Assembly: GCF_000424625.1 (NCBI RefSeq) | Contig: NZ_AUKG01000001.1 | Span: forward strand, 248,001-312,000 | Direction: 5' to 3' | DNA: 64,000 nucleotides | Origin: Conexibacter woesei Iso977N | Lineage (GTDB): Bacteria; Actinomycetota; Thermoleophilia; Solirubrobacterales; Solirubrobacteraceae | Part shown: positions 43,829 through 51,799 of the stretch, piece after piece | Layout: each line of letters starts with the position of its first letter | How positions within the stretch are numbered: position 1 is the first letter of the stretch | Position numbers and translations under genes: made by a program | The notes under the pieces: model-generated | What the model was told of the DNA's origin: nothing | Database searches by the model: none | The model's input: the letters and a program-made list of their open reading frames with translations, nothing else

Positions 43829-43842
43829 CGAACATATGTTCG
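43829..43842. promoter_or_regulatory. SOS box (LexA operator) candidate
   Basis: CGAACATATGTTCG is a perfect 14-bp palindrome that fits the LexA operator of Gram-positive bacteria and actinobacteria (CGAAC-N4-GTTCG). It lies 36 bp upstream of the DprA-like ATG at 43878 and would cover the promoter. An ATG inside the palindrome (43836) is therefore unlikely to be a start codon. Confidence 0.75.
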
Positions 43843-43877
43843 CCCTTTCGTCCGTCCGTGTCCCTACGCTCCCTAAT

Positions 43878-44738
43878 ATGCCCTCCGCCCAGCCTATGCC
43901 GGGCTCCCACCACCGCCCTTTGACCACCGACTACGGCCTGCGTCGCCTCGCGCTGACCGCTGTCGGGCAACGCCATGCCCGTGAGGCCCTTCGCGACGGC
44001 CGCGGTAGCCGACTCTGGGACGAGCTCGAAGAGGAGCAGCGCGCTCGGCTACGTGAGCTTGCTGAGAATCTCGACCAGCGCAACGTGCGCATGCTGTTGC
44101 CAATCGACCCCGACTGGCCCGCAGCCCTGAACGACTTGCCGACCCCGCCTGTCTACCTCTTCGCGTGGGGTTCGACCGTCCTTCTCCAAGAGCCCGGTGT
44201 CGGTATGTGCGGATCACGCAACGCAACCGAGCGAGGTTTAGATGCCGCCCGAGCTTGCGGGCGCGAGGCTGCGCTTCAGGGCATGCACGTCATCTCGGGC
44301 TACGCCAAAGGCGTCGACACCGTCACCCACCTCGCCGCGCTCGAGTCTGGCGCCGGCACCGTAATCGTTCTCGCCGAAGGGATTCTTCATTTCCGGCCTA
44401 AGCGCGTCTTCGACAACGTCGGTCTTGATCCCGAGCGCGTCCTCGTCCTCTCGCAGTTCCCGCCCTCCCAGCGATGGACCGCCGGCGCTGCCATGACACG
44501 CAACGGCGTCATCTGCGCGCTCGGCCGCGCGCTGGTCGTAGTAGAGGCTGGCGAGCGCGGGGGCACCCTGAACGCCGGTCGCCAAGCGCTCAAGTTGGGC
44601 CGACACGTCTTCGCTCTGCAGTTCGGTGACGACGCTCCCGCGGGCAACCGGTCGCTATTCGCCGAGGGCGCTCGCCGGTTAGCGTCCACCGGTCAGCTGA
44701 GTCAAGCGCTACGAGAATTACGCCCCGCCTCACCCTGA
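43878..44738 (+). CDS. DprA/Smf-like (SLOG superfamily) protein
   Basis: The 286-aa protein has a Rossmann-like DprA core: MCGSRNATERGLDAARACGREAALQG, HVISGYAKGVDTVTHLAALESGAGTVIVLAEGI, then QRWTAGAAMTRNGVICALGRALVVVEAGERGGTLNAGRQALKLGRHVFAL. True DprA loads RecA on ssDNA during transformation, and the Arg-Asn pair of its loop is kept (TRNGVI). The N-terminal SAM domain and C-terminal winged helix are absent, and the neighbours are not competence genes, so a nucleotide-sensing (SLOG) role in a conflict system is more likely. The ATG is 36 bp after the SOS box. Confidence 0.85.
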   Translation: MPSAQPMPGSHHRPLTTDYGLRRLALTAVGQRHAREALRDGRGSRLWDELEEEQRARLRELAENLDQRNVRMLLPIDPDWPAALNDLPTPPVYLFAWGSTVLLQEPGVGMCGSRNATERGLDAARACGREAALQGMHVISGYAKGVDTVTHLAALESGAGTVIVLAEGILHFRPKRVFDNVGLDPERVLVLSQFPPSQRWTAGAAMTRNGVICALGRALVVVEAGERGGTLNAGRQALKLGRHVFALQFGDDAPAGNRSLFAEGARRLASTGQLSQALRELRPASP

Positions 44739-44769
44739 GCGGCAGGAGCAAGAATCCACGCGGCGAAAG

Positions 44770-45996
44770 GTGCTGCGTCCGCGCATGCCTGCCCCTGCCG
44801 CCCGCATCTCGTCGTCATCGGCCCTCGCGGCTCTCCTCGCGCAGCGACCGCTCATCGAGATCTCGGCCGTCACCGAGCGAGGTTGGCGGTTGGCTCGCCA
44901 GGGACTCGCTCCCGCGCATCCCACAAACCTCGAAGACTTGGCCCGCATCCACTGCGGCCTTCACTCAGCTCGTCAGCTCACCCCTTGGGTCACGCTCCAC
45001 GCACGCCAGAGCACAGCGTCACCGGCACTGCTCCGGCAATCGCTCATCGAGCGCCGGCTTCTGCGCCTTCGCTGCATGCGACGCACCCTGCACCTCGTCC
45101 CGCAGGATCTCGCACCGATCGTCCACAGTGCCACCCTCGCCCAACGCATCGCGCCATGCCGCCTTGCTCTCCAGCGGTCTGGACTGAGCGCTCGATTGTG
45201 GTCCGCAGTCTCCGACGCCGTGACTCTTTCGCTAGAGGACGGGGAGCTTGGCTACCGCGACCTTGAGCATGAGGTCATCGCACGAGTCCCGCGCTTGATT
45301 CGCCGGAGAGACGACTGCCTCGCCATGGTGCGTCTAGCGATCAAGACGCTATGGGAAGAAGGCGCGCTCCTGGTCGGCGACTCAAGCCCGAGCCTCCATC
45401 ACGAACACCGCACCTTTGCGTTGACCACCCAGGCAGCGCCCGGCCTCGATCTCAATGCCCTGACTCCTCGCGCGGCGACATCGCAGCTTCTGCCGCTATA
45501 CCTCGAGGGCTACGGCCCTGCAAGCGTTCGCGATTTTCGGTGGTGGTCAGGTATCGGGCTGTCCGACTCTCTCCCCGCATGGGAAGACCTGGCTGATCAC
45601 CTCGTGCGTGTGCGTATCGCGGAGCGCCCCCACGAAGAGCTCATCGCTCTTGATCGCACCATTTCTGCCCTACTCGAGGGTCAGTGGGAGACGCTGGTCG
45701 ACGACGGCGCCGCACAGGTACTTGCGTACGAAGATCCTGCCCTCAAAGGCTACTTCGCGACACGCTGGCGCTACGTCGATCATGCTCACCAGCACCGACT
45801 GTTCAACACCATCGGTGAAGCGCGCGCATCGCTGATGCTTGACGGACGAGTCGCAGCTGTGTGGCACTGGGACCGGCCTAGCCAAAGCCCGCGATTAGAG
45901 CCGCTCCGCCCACTTCGCGCCGGCGAGCGGGACAGACTGAACACGGCGCTGAGTCGAGTTACCGGCTATCTCCGCAGCGAACCCCTGCTCCGCTGA
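44770..45996 (+). CDS. HTH_42/AlkZ-like winged-helix DNA-binding protein
   Basis: The 408-aa protein has the layout of the AlkZ/AlkX (YcaQ) group: an N-terminal part with VTERGWRLARQGLAPAHP, three tandem winged-helix-like units, then PLYLEGYGPASVRDFRWWSGIGLSDSLPAWEDL, which is the most family-like stretch. AlkZ members are DNA glycosylases that unhook crosslinks or act on bulky lesions, but the catalytic QxQ motif of AlkZ is not evident here (GLHSARQLTPW in its place), so catalysis is uncertain. GTG 44770 is chosen; an ATG at 44785 is an alternative. It follows the SOS-boxed DprA-like gene by 31 bp on the same strand. Confidence 0.8.
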   Translation: MLRPRMPAPAARISSSSALAALLAQRPLIEISAVTERGWRLARQGLAPAHPTNLEDLARIHCGLHSARQLTPWVTLHARQSTASPALLRQSLIERRLLRLRCMRRTLHLVPQDLAPIVHSATLAQRIAPCRLALQRSGLSARLWSAVSDAVTLSLEDGELGYRDLEHEVIARVPRLIRRRDDCLAMVRLAIKTLWEEGALLVGDSSPSLHHEHRTFALTTQAAPGLDLNALTPRAATSQLLPLYLEGYGPASVRDFRWWSGIGLSDSLPAWEDLADHLVRVRIAERPHEELIALDRTISALLEGQWETLVDDGAAQVLAYEDPALKGYFATRWRYVDHAHQHRLFNTIGEARASLMLDGRVAAVWHWDRPSQSPRLEPLRPLRAGERDRLNTALSRVTGYLRSEPLLR

Positions 45997-46163
45997 CCAA
46001 GCGCGAGGTTGGCTGACCTTTGCCACGCGTCAGCGCCTTCGGCGCGGGCAAAATGGCCCACAAGAAGTCTCACCGTATGTCGGCCAGCCGACTAATCTCC
46101 GCTTCCGCAGTTTCTGGGAGGTCCGGCGGCCGCGAACTATCGAGGTTTCTCAGGGGCCACGCC

Positions 46164-47783
46164 TCACGGAGCTCGGGGGCCGTAGTTCAGGATCTCTTGC
46201 ACAGAGACGGGCGCCGCCGTGTTGTCATCGGCAATCGCGACGGTGACGCCACCAGCTTGAACTTCACACCGATACGGCGCCGCGCTCTGGCACCAAGCCG
46301 TGGCAACGACCGTCCCGCTGTTGTCGGCGCTCTCCAAGACGTACGCCTTGATGCCAGGCTCGTCTTTGGCGGGGTCACGCGTCGGCCAGGACGTGGTGCG
46401 CAACGCGGCAGAGGCGGTCACCCATCCGCGAGCGAGCGCGGGAGGCAACTCGACGTACTGCTTGCCGCCAGGCTCGACGTCCGCACAGCGGCGCGGCTCG
46501 GACTTCACTCCGCCCCCACCATCCGACAGCACCGAGCGCACGAGCACCCATGTGCCAGCGGTCGTGAAGATGATCTGGAAGTCACCGGTTGCGATAGGGG
46601 TGCGTTCCGAAACGCCCAGCAGCGTTCCGTCGGCAGCGAAGCGAAGGCCCTCCGCGACCGGATCAATCGCAGCCTTCGGGTTCGCCAAAAGCACAGCTGC
46701 GGGATGGTTTGGGCCGACGACGCCCAACGCGCGGGTGGTGCCATCCGCCTGGCACACGCCGAGAACGGTGAACACCTCGGTGCGTCCGACTCGCACTGCC
46801 AGGCCCGGGCAGCCCAGGGTCGGGCCGCCGATAGTCGCCCACGCCATCGCCAGCCCCGCGCGCGCCTGCTTGTAGGTGTCGCCGGCCTGCGCTTCCTGCC
46901 GATCACCGCCTACGCCGGAACCAGCGGGGATCGCGCAGGTATCACCTTCGGGGGGCGCGGGGTCGGGCACAGCCGGCAGCGGCGTTGTCGTCTGAGGTGC
47001 GGTGGTGGTGGAGGCGGACGAGCCACGGTGCCTCGGCGCGTTGCCACCGCCGTGCTTGCCACCCTGCAGTGCGTCATCGTTGTGCTTGACATGTGCGAAC
47101 CACTTTTTGACGGACGGCGCGAGGGCCATCGCCTGTGCACCGCAGCTGCCACTCAAGATCACGAACCACACGATGACTAACGCGCTGAAGGCCCTCGGGG
47201 AGCGCTCGTTCGCGAAGAGCCGCTGGTCGATTTGGTTGATCCGATCGGAGTCCAGGCGCCCCATCACGTTCCCCCGAGCCGCGGTGATCCGAGGGCAGGC
47301 GCGAACGATCTCGGTCCCCGTGGGGAGGTGTCCAAGATCGGCGAGCACAATCTTCCGGTCCGCAATGAGCCAGCCGACCGGCCAAGCGGGCAAGGTGAGC
47401 GCTAGCGCCCGCCATGGATGAGGCTCGCTGAGTAAGAGGGCAACGCCGACGGCGAGGAGGTAGAGGCCCCCGGCGATCTCGCTCGCGTCGAGCGTGTTCA
47501 GGCATCGACGCCGGTACGCCGTCCAGTTGGGATTCGCGACGGCCCGGTGATTCCAGTAGCCGCCGGCGAGGTGAACGACCCCGCGACCGAGCACGATGAG
47601 CCCCAGCGCGACGTTAGCCGCCGCCCCGTAGCGGGTGAGTCCAGCGGTAGACAAAGCGTGCGACCAGCGCAGGACGACGCCGCCGGCCGAGAACGCCGTC
47701 GCGGCGATCGCGACGCGACGACGCCGAGGAACGCGCGTCTCGGACGAGGCGCCGCTGTCGTCCTGGGGGGTGCTGGAAGGCAT
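46164..47783 (-). CDS. multi-pass membrane protein with an extracytoplasmic C-terminal domain
   Basis: The 539-aa product has about five membrane segments in residues 20-215 (AATAFSAGGVVLRW, AANVALGLIVLGRGVVHLAG, ASEIAGGLYLLAVGVALLL, ALALTLPAWPVGWLI and ALVIVWFVILSGS). A Ser/Thr/Pro-rich linker follows (STTTAPQTTTPLPAVPDP), then a Cys-containing domain of about 250 residues that probably lies outside the cell. No family is recognised. The region is A/T-richer than the chromosome and lies between the AlkZ-like gene and a winged-helix gene. Confidence 0.7.
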   Translation of the reverse strand: MPSSTPQDDSGASSETRVPRRRRVAIAATAFSAGGVVLRWSHALSTAGLTRYGAAANVALGLIVLGRGVVHLAGGYWNHRAVANPNWTAYRRRCLNTLDASEIAGGLYLLAVGVALLLSEPHPWRALALTLPAWPVGWLIADRKIVLADLGHLPTGTEIVRACPRITAARGNVMGRLDSDRINQIDQRLFANERSPRAFSALVIVWFVILSGSCGAQAMALAPSVKKWFAHVKHNDDALQGGKHGGGNAPRHRGSSASTTTAPQTTTPLPAVPDPAPPEGDTCAIPAGSGVGGDRQEAQAGDTYKQARAGLAMAWATIGGPTLGCPGLAVRVGRTEVFTVLGVCQADGTTRALGVVGPNHPAAVLLANPKAAIDPVAEGLRFAADGTLLGVSERTPIATGDFQIIFTTAGTWVLVRSVLSDGGGGVKSEPRRCADVEPGGKQYVELPPALARGWVTASAALRTTSWPTRDPAKDEPGIKAYVLESADNSGTVVATAWCQSAAPYRCEVQAGGVTVAIADDNTAAPVSVQEILNYGPRAP

Positions 47784-47821
47784 CCGAACTGGGCGTCACG
47801 TGGCAACCGTGATCGCTGCGC

Positions 47822-48238
47822 TCACCCCTCCTGCCGGATCCGTGGATCGTCGCCGTGGACGGCAGCGAGGTACGCCGTCACGGCCTCATCCTCAGTCACC
47901 TCTGCGCGAAGCGCCTCTGTCTCTGCTGCCCTCCGGAGGATGTCCAAAGCGGCGGCCCAATACGGTTCAGAACGTGGTGAGCGTTCGTAGAGACGGCGGC
48001 GATCCCACGCCGCAATCGAAATTGCGGTCAGAAGGTTGTTCGTGGCGAGACGCGAAAGCTCCGCCGACACCTTGTTTTCGGGGACGTCGAGCTGGCCTGC
48101 CATCTCGCGCGCCCAAAAAGGCCCCCTGCCGACGGCGATGAACGCACCGACCTCAGCTCTGAACTGCGTCCCGAGCAACGACTTGGACAGCGCGCGCGTG
48201 TGTTCCTTGATCCGTCCGACGTCTGGCGTACGGTCCAT
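47822..48238 (-). CDS. winged-helix transcriptional regulator-like protein
   Basis: The 138-aa protein has a helix-turn-helix (FWAREMAGQLDVPENKVSAELSRLATNNLLTAI) followed by a helical C-terminal part. It resembles small MarR/ArsR-type regulators without a metal or ligand motif. GGAGG lies nine bases before the ATG, which decides the start. It is upstream of the membrane-protein gene on the same strand and may control it. Confidence 0.7.
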   Translation of the reverse strand: MDRTPDVGRIKEHTRALSKSLLGTQFRAEVGAFIAVGRGPFWAREMAGQLDVPENKVSAELSRLATNNLLTAISIAAWDRRRLYERSPRSEPYWAAALDILRRAAETEALRAEVTEDEAVTAYLAAVHGDDPRIRQEG

Positions 48239-48557
48239 CCTGGGCCTCCGTCCCCAAATTTCGAGAACTAGCCTAGCTTAGATGGTCACCAGACTCTAGT
48301 TGCTGGTTGCTGGCCTCTGGCGACTCGGAACCACGAAGCTGACCGCCGGCCACCGAGAGCTCCCGACGAGGACCCGCACCCGGGCCTTGGCAGTTCCGTG
48401 AACCCCCTTCGGAGCCAATACTCGGCGCCGCCCGCGGACCGCAAATATTTACGAGCGAACGATCGCTTTGACTAGCTCGGTGGATGCCGCCCGTAAGCGT
48501 GCCCGGTCATGTGCGTTAGAGACGTGCGCGAGCCGAGGTTCGTCCCGCGCCGGGCAT
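48239..48557. other. intergenic region at the boundary between the cargo island and the conjugative element
   Basis: This 319-bp stretch has no coding frame that I would support. It holds the upstream region of the winged-helix gene. It includes an A/T-rich patch (GCAAATATTTACG near 48441-48453), an imperfect inverted repeat GCGAACGATCGC and the sequence CTAGCTCGG (48472-48480), which also appears at 63613-63621. GC content changes noticeably across it. Confidence 0.4.
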
Positions 48558-49016
48558 TCACTGCGTGCGGGAGGGCACCACAGCAGCGGTGTAGCGGCGC
48601 GGCTTGTCGCTGACCTGCTTGAGGTCGCCGGCCTTGGCGCGGCGGGTCAGGCAGTTGGCGACGGCGCCGGAGGAGCGGCCTAGGGCGCGGGCCACGCCGA
48701 CCGGGCCGACAGGCTCGTCGAGCGAGCGGACGTGGTTCATGACGAGGTCGTCGAGCTGGCCGGGGCGCAGGCGGTCGATAGTGGCCTTGGCCCAGCGGTC
48801 GGGGGCGCGGCGGCCGCCGTCGCGCTTGCCCGTGGTGCGGGTCACCGTTCCGGCGCGTTCGAGGGCGGCGAGCTGCTTGCCGACGGTCGAGCGGACCAAC
48901 CCGGTGGCGTCGGCGATCTCGGCGGCCGTCGAGCCGGGCTTCTCGGTGAGGGCCTCCAGGATGGACTGGCCGGCGTCGGCCGTGGCGTTGGTCTTGTTGC
49001 TGGTCTTGGCGGGCAT
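48558..49016 (-). CDS. protein with two winged-helix domains
   Basis: The 152-aa product begins with a basic N-terminus and carries two winged-helix units: ILEALTEKPGSTAAEIADATGLVRSTVGKQLAALERAGTVTRTTG, and after a DxW linker, NHVRSLDEPVGPVGVARALGRSSGAVANCLTRRAKAGDLKQVS. It is a likely DNA-binding protein of the element, perhaps controlling transfer or replication. It is not part of the overlapping operon to the right. Confidence 0.75.
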   Translation of the reverse strand: MPAKTSNKTNATADAGQSILEALTEKPGSTAAEIADATGLVRSTVGKQLAALERAGTVTRTTGKRDGGRRAPDRWAKATIDRLRPGQLDDLVMNHVRSLDEPVGPVGVARALGRSSGAVANCLTRRAKAGDLKQVSDKPRRYTAAVVPSRTQ

Positions 49017-49043
49017 GATGATGTCCTTCGGTGGTGGTTGTAC

Positions 49044-49340
49044 CTAGCGCTCGGTCGAGCGAGGCGGGTTGTTGGTGGTGTCGGTGAGGACTTCGGCGGT
49101 GAGGGCGAGCGCGATGGCCTCGCCGGTCTCCCAGATGCGCTCGCCGGTCGGCGAGCGCCAGGGGCCGGTCCTGCCGCGCCACTGGCCGCGAGTCCAGCCG
49201 CGGGCGGCCAGGAGGGTTTCGGTGGCGGCCGAGGGCAGGAAGACCATCGTCACCCCTCGGCGGTCCCAGTCGCCACGAAACGCCTCGTGTGCCCGGCGCA
49301 GCCCGTCGGCGGTCGTGTGGTTGTTGGTGTGGTCGGTCAT
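49044..49340 (-). CDS. small protein of unknown function
   Basis: The 98-aa product starts MTDHTNNHTTADGLRRAHEAFRGDWDRRGV and has a conserved-looking middle (TMVFLPSAATETLLAARGWTRGQWRGRTGPWRSPTGERIW). No function is recognised. Its ATG overlaps the stop of the membrane-protein gene upstream. Confidence 0.65.
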   Translation of the reverse strand: MTDHTNNHTTADGLRRAHEAFRGDWDRRGVTMVFLPSAATETLLAARGWTRGQWRGRTGPWRSPTGERIWETGEAIALALTAEVLTDTTNNPPRSTER

Positions 49341-49657
49341 CGGTCGTGGTCGTTGTCGGTGGGGATGGCCCAGCGGCGGGTCGGATCGAGCTGCTCGCGC
49401 AGGACGTCGAGGAAGAGGCGGCGCGCGAGCGGCGACTTGTAGGTGTGGTGACGCAGCGCGTAGTGCCAGTGGCCGGCGACCCACATCACGGCGCCGAACG
49501 CGGTGATCAGCAGGCCGAGCGGGTGGCCCGCCAGCGCGAGCAGGAGCCCGGTGACCGCCACGGCGATCCCCGCGATGCGCAGCAGGAACCCGCCGGCCAG
49601 CCAGGCGACGACCAGCAGCACCGCGACCAGCGCCAGGAGAGTGGCGAGCAAGGACAT
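49337..49657 (-). CDS. small membrane protein
   Basis: The 106-aa product has three hydrophobic segments (ATLLALVAVLLVVAWLAGGFLL, AGIAVAVTGLLLALAG and LGLLITAFGAVMWVAGHW) followed by a basic soluble tail. It is typical of the small membrane proteins of conjugative elements, but no family is recognised. It lies between the integrase and the preceding small gene. Confidence 0.7.
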   Translation of the reverse strand: MSLLATLLALVAVLLVVAWLAGGFLLRIAGIAVAVTGLLLALAGHPLGLLITAFGAVMWVAGHWHYALRHHTYKSPLARRLFLDVLREQLDPTRRWAIPTDNDHDR

Positions 49658-49660
49658 GGC

Positions 49661-50998
49661 CTACGCCGCCACGAGTTCGCGATCGGCGCTGACGGGCAGC
49701 GCCAGCGGCTCGGCCGGCTGGGGCTCGTAGTCGTCGTAGACGAAGGCCTTGAGCCGTGCGCGCTCCTCTGGGCTGCGGCGCATCATGTGCGCGTAGACCT
49801 TCAGCGTGAAGCGCGGGTCGGTGTGGCCGAGCTGAGACATGACGCTGGTGGGGTCCTCGCCGCAGGCCACGAGGATCGAGGCGAAGGTGTGGCGCAGCTT
49901 GTGCGGGGTCAGGCCCTTGGGCAGCGGCACCTCGCCGCGAGCGAGCAGCAGCTCGTCGGCCGGTGCGAGGGCCGGGGCGAGCATCCGGTTTCTGACGTTG
50001 TCCTTGTCGCGCCGCGTGCCCTTGTCGGTCGGGAAGACGTAGTCGTCGGGACCGGCCTGCGGGTGGCGAGCCTTGTGGGCGGACAGGATCCGATGCAGCA
50101 GCGGCAGCATCGGGATCTCGCGCAGGCCGGCGTCGGTCTTGGAGCGCCCGACGTAGAGGCGGCGGTTGACCAGGTCGACGTCGCGCCAGAGCAGGTAGCC
50201 CAGCTCCTCAGCACGGGGGCCGGCGAGCACCAGGGTGGCGATGAGCGCGTGGCGGTCGGTGGCGCGCCAGTAGGCACTGGCGTCCAGGTCGGCTGCGGCG
50301 TCCAGCAGGGCCATGATCTGGCCGACGGCGTCGAGGTGGACGGGGCGCTTGGCGTCGACCTTCAGGCGCCGGCGCCGGCCGTGGGCGGCGTTGGTGGTGG
50401 CCTTGCCGTAGTCGACGGCGACCGACAGGTAGGAGCCCAGGACGTCGATGGTCTTGTTGATCGAGGTCGGCGCCAGCGGGCGCAGCACGCGCCGGTTCTC
50501 GTCGCGCAGCGGCCGGCGCCGGTCGATGGCGGCGCGGCGCTCGGCGCCCTCTTCGAGCTTGAAGAGGCGGTACTCGTCGACGGCCTCGGCCTCGAACTGC
50601 GACAGCGGCCGCGGGCCGAAGTAGGGCCAGAGGTGCACGCGCAGCGCCCACTCCTCGTACTCCCACATCCGCTTGGACACCTCGAGCTTGCGGCGAGCCA
50701 GGCGCTTCTTGGAGAACCCATAGAACGTCAGCTCGGCCGTCGGCACCTCGCCGTCTGCGTCCTCGGCGTCAGCAACGACCGGGGCCGGTGCGTTGCGCTC
50801 GGGCGGCACCCAGATGCCGCGGCGCACGTCGGCCAAGATGTTGTCCAACTCCTCTTCGGCCTTGGTGTGCGTCCAGCCGTCGTGCTCGGTGCCGAGGGTG
50901 AGGTAGACGCGCTTGCCGTAGGCCAGGAACCGCAGCGCGTAGGTCCGCCCGCTGCTCCACGGCCGCTCGATAACCGTCCCTTCCTTCTTGCGCCCCAT
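49661..50998 (-). CDS. int: tyrosine-type site-specific integrase
   Basis: The 445-aa recombinase has an N-terminal arm-type DNA-binding region (residues 10-65), a core-binding SAM-like domain (about 100-215) and a catalytic domain. The residues Arg262 (AGPRAEELG), Lys287 (SKTDAGLREIP), His366 and Arg369 (HKLRHTF), His392 (LGHTD) and the nucleophile Tyr402 (KVYAHM) are all present, so the enzyme should be active. Integrases of this size often use tRNA genes as targets. It lies just right of the left end of the element and next to a small paralogous gene. Confidence 0.92.
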   Translation of the reverse strand: MGRKKEGTVIERPWSSGRTYALRFLAYGKRVYLTLGTEHDGWTHTKAEEELDNILADVRRGIWVPPERNAPAPVVADAEDADGEVPTAELTFYGFSKKRLARRKLEVSKRMWEYEEWALRVHLWPYFGPRPLSQFEAEAVDEYRLFKLEEGAERRAAIDRRRPLRDENRRVLRPLAPTSINKTIDVLGSYLSVAVDYGKATTNAAHGRRRRLKVDAKRPVHLDAVGQIMALLDAAADLDASAYWRATDRHALIATLVLAGPRAEELGYLLWRDVDLVNRRLYVGRSKTDAGLREIPMLPLLHRILSAHKARHPQAGPDDYVFPTDKGTRRDKDNVRNRMLAPALAPADELLLARGEVPLPKGLTPHKLRHTFASILVACGEDPTSVMSQLGHTDPRFTLKVYAHMMRRSPEERARLKAFVYDDYEPQPAEPLALPVSADRELVAA

Positions 50999-51004
50999 GG
51001 CCGG

Positions 51005-51226
51005 CTACCGCCGCTTGCGCGGGCTCGAGGCCAGCGGGACGCGGCGCGCGGCCGTGACGACCAGCAGCACCGTGTCGGCCAGCGAGCGGGTCCAGCCCTC
51101 TCGCTCATGGCCCAGCGCGAGGTAGACGCGCCGTCCGTCTCCTGCGGCCAAGCGCAGCCCGTAGCTGCAACCGCCCGGCTGGCGACGTTCGACGATGTGT
51201 CTGTTCTTATATGTCAACTTGACCAC
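51005..51226 (-). CDS. small integrase arm-domain-like protein
   Basis: The 73-aa product reads IVERRQPGGCSYGLRLAAGDGRRVYLALGHEREGWTRSLADTVLLVVTAARR. It aligns with residues 9-60 of the adjacent integrase (VIERPWSSGRTYALRFLAYGKRVYLTLGTEHDGW). It appears to be a standalone version of the integrase N-terminal DNA-binding domain. It could compete for, or help arrange, arm sites. The start is a GTG just upstream of LTYKNRH. Confidence 0.75.
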   Translation of the reverse strand: MVKLTYKNRHIVERRQPGGCSYGLRLAAGDGRRVYLALGHEREGWTRSLADTVLLVVTAARRVPLASSPRKRR

Positions 51227-51311
51227 CCTTTGATGACGGGGCGGCGAAGCGGACGAGGGCGTCGAGGAGCGAGCCGACGGCCCACCGGGTTGGTGGGAGT
51301 AGGCTTCTCAT
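51207..51311 (-). CDS. possible 34-aa small protein
   Basis: The frame MRSLLPPTRWAVGSLL to a TAA has AAAGGA about ten bases before the ATG. It overlaps the start of the 73-aa gene by 20 bp, so it could be a short leader or coupling peptide. No homology is evident, and it could be chance. Confidence 0.3.
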   Translation of the reverse strand: MRSLLPPTRWAVGSLLDALVRFAAPSSKGGQVDI

Positions 51312-51352
51312 CGCGTCGAAGTCCTTTGCTTCGCCGCCGTGGCCGGGGGCGT

Positions 51353-51799
51353 TCACGCGCCGCCCGGCCGTCTTGATCTCTGCGTCGCAGACGTTAGCTC
51401 TGCTCGCCCCCGAAAGGGAAGTCCTTCTGCGCAATCGGACGCAATCCCGGGCGATCGTCGGACATCTGCCCCGTGGGTTTCGCCGACCGGGGCGGCGATG
51501 GCGGGACCGGGGCGCTCGAGGTAGGCGGCGACACGCGTGGGGTCAAAGCGCAGCCGTGGGCGCACGCCGGTGCCCAGCCGTCGCACGCCGAGGTCGTCGG
51601 CGTGCTCGTAGACCCAGCTGCGTTCGATGCCCCATCGCGCGGCGACCTGCGCTGCCGACAGCAACCGGCCGTCGTCTTCGACTGGCGCCCTGACCGGTTC
51701 ATGTTGTTGGTGGACAAGGTCGGCGACGCGGTGGGCGAGCTCGTCGAGGCTGCCCGGGTCCAGCCGGACGACGATGACCTCACCGTCCTGGTCGCTCAT
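51353..51799 (-). CDS. excisionase-like helix-turn-helix protein
   Basis: The 148-aa product contains RLLSAAQVAARWGIERSWVYEHADDLGVRRLGTGVRPRLRFDPTRVAAYL, a MerR/Xis-type helix-turn-helix as used by excisionases of actinobacterial integrative elements. It is preceded by an acidic segment (MSDQDGEVIVVRLDPGSLDELAHRVADLVHQQHE). The location close to the integrase fits an excision role. Its ATG overlaps the stop of the methyltransferase gene. Confidence 0.8.
   Translation of the reverse strand: MSDQDGEVIVVRLDPGSLDELAHRVADLVHQQHEPVRAPVEDDGRLLSAAQVAARWGIERSWVYEHADDLGVRRLGTGVRPRLRFDPTRVAAYLERPGPAIAAPVGETHGADVRRSPGIASDCAEGLPFRGRAELTSATQRSRRPGGA

Larger units (their letters stand above)
39850..48238. 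mobile_element. lower-GC cargo island next to tRNA-Ala
   Basis: From directly after the tRNA gene to about 48.3 kb the sequence has visibly lower GC and many more A/T-ending codons than the flanks (some 60-base rows are near 55 % GC). The genes include a SIR2-domain protein, a B12-radical SAM protein, a PRTase, a DprA-like protein and an AlkZ-like protein. Position and composition point to horizontal gain, but no clean direct repeat of the tRNA 3' end was found, so the boundaries are approximate. Confidence 0.6.

Noticed and set aside
43836-43838. ATG as start of the DprA-like gene
   Set aside because: It lies inside the SOS-box palindrome; the ATG at 43878 gives the family-like start.
48454-48467. 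Second SOS box in the island (GCGAACGATCGC)
   Set aside because: The dyad is imperfect and lacks the GAAC-N4-GTTC form.
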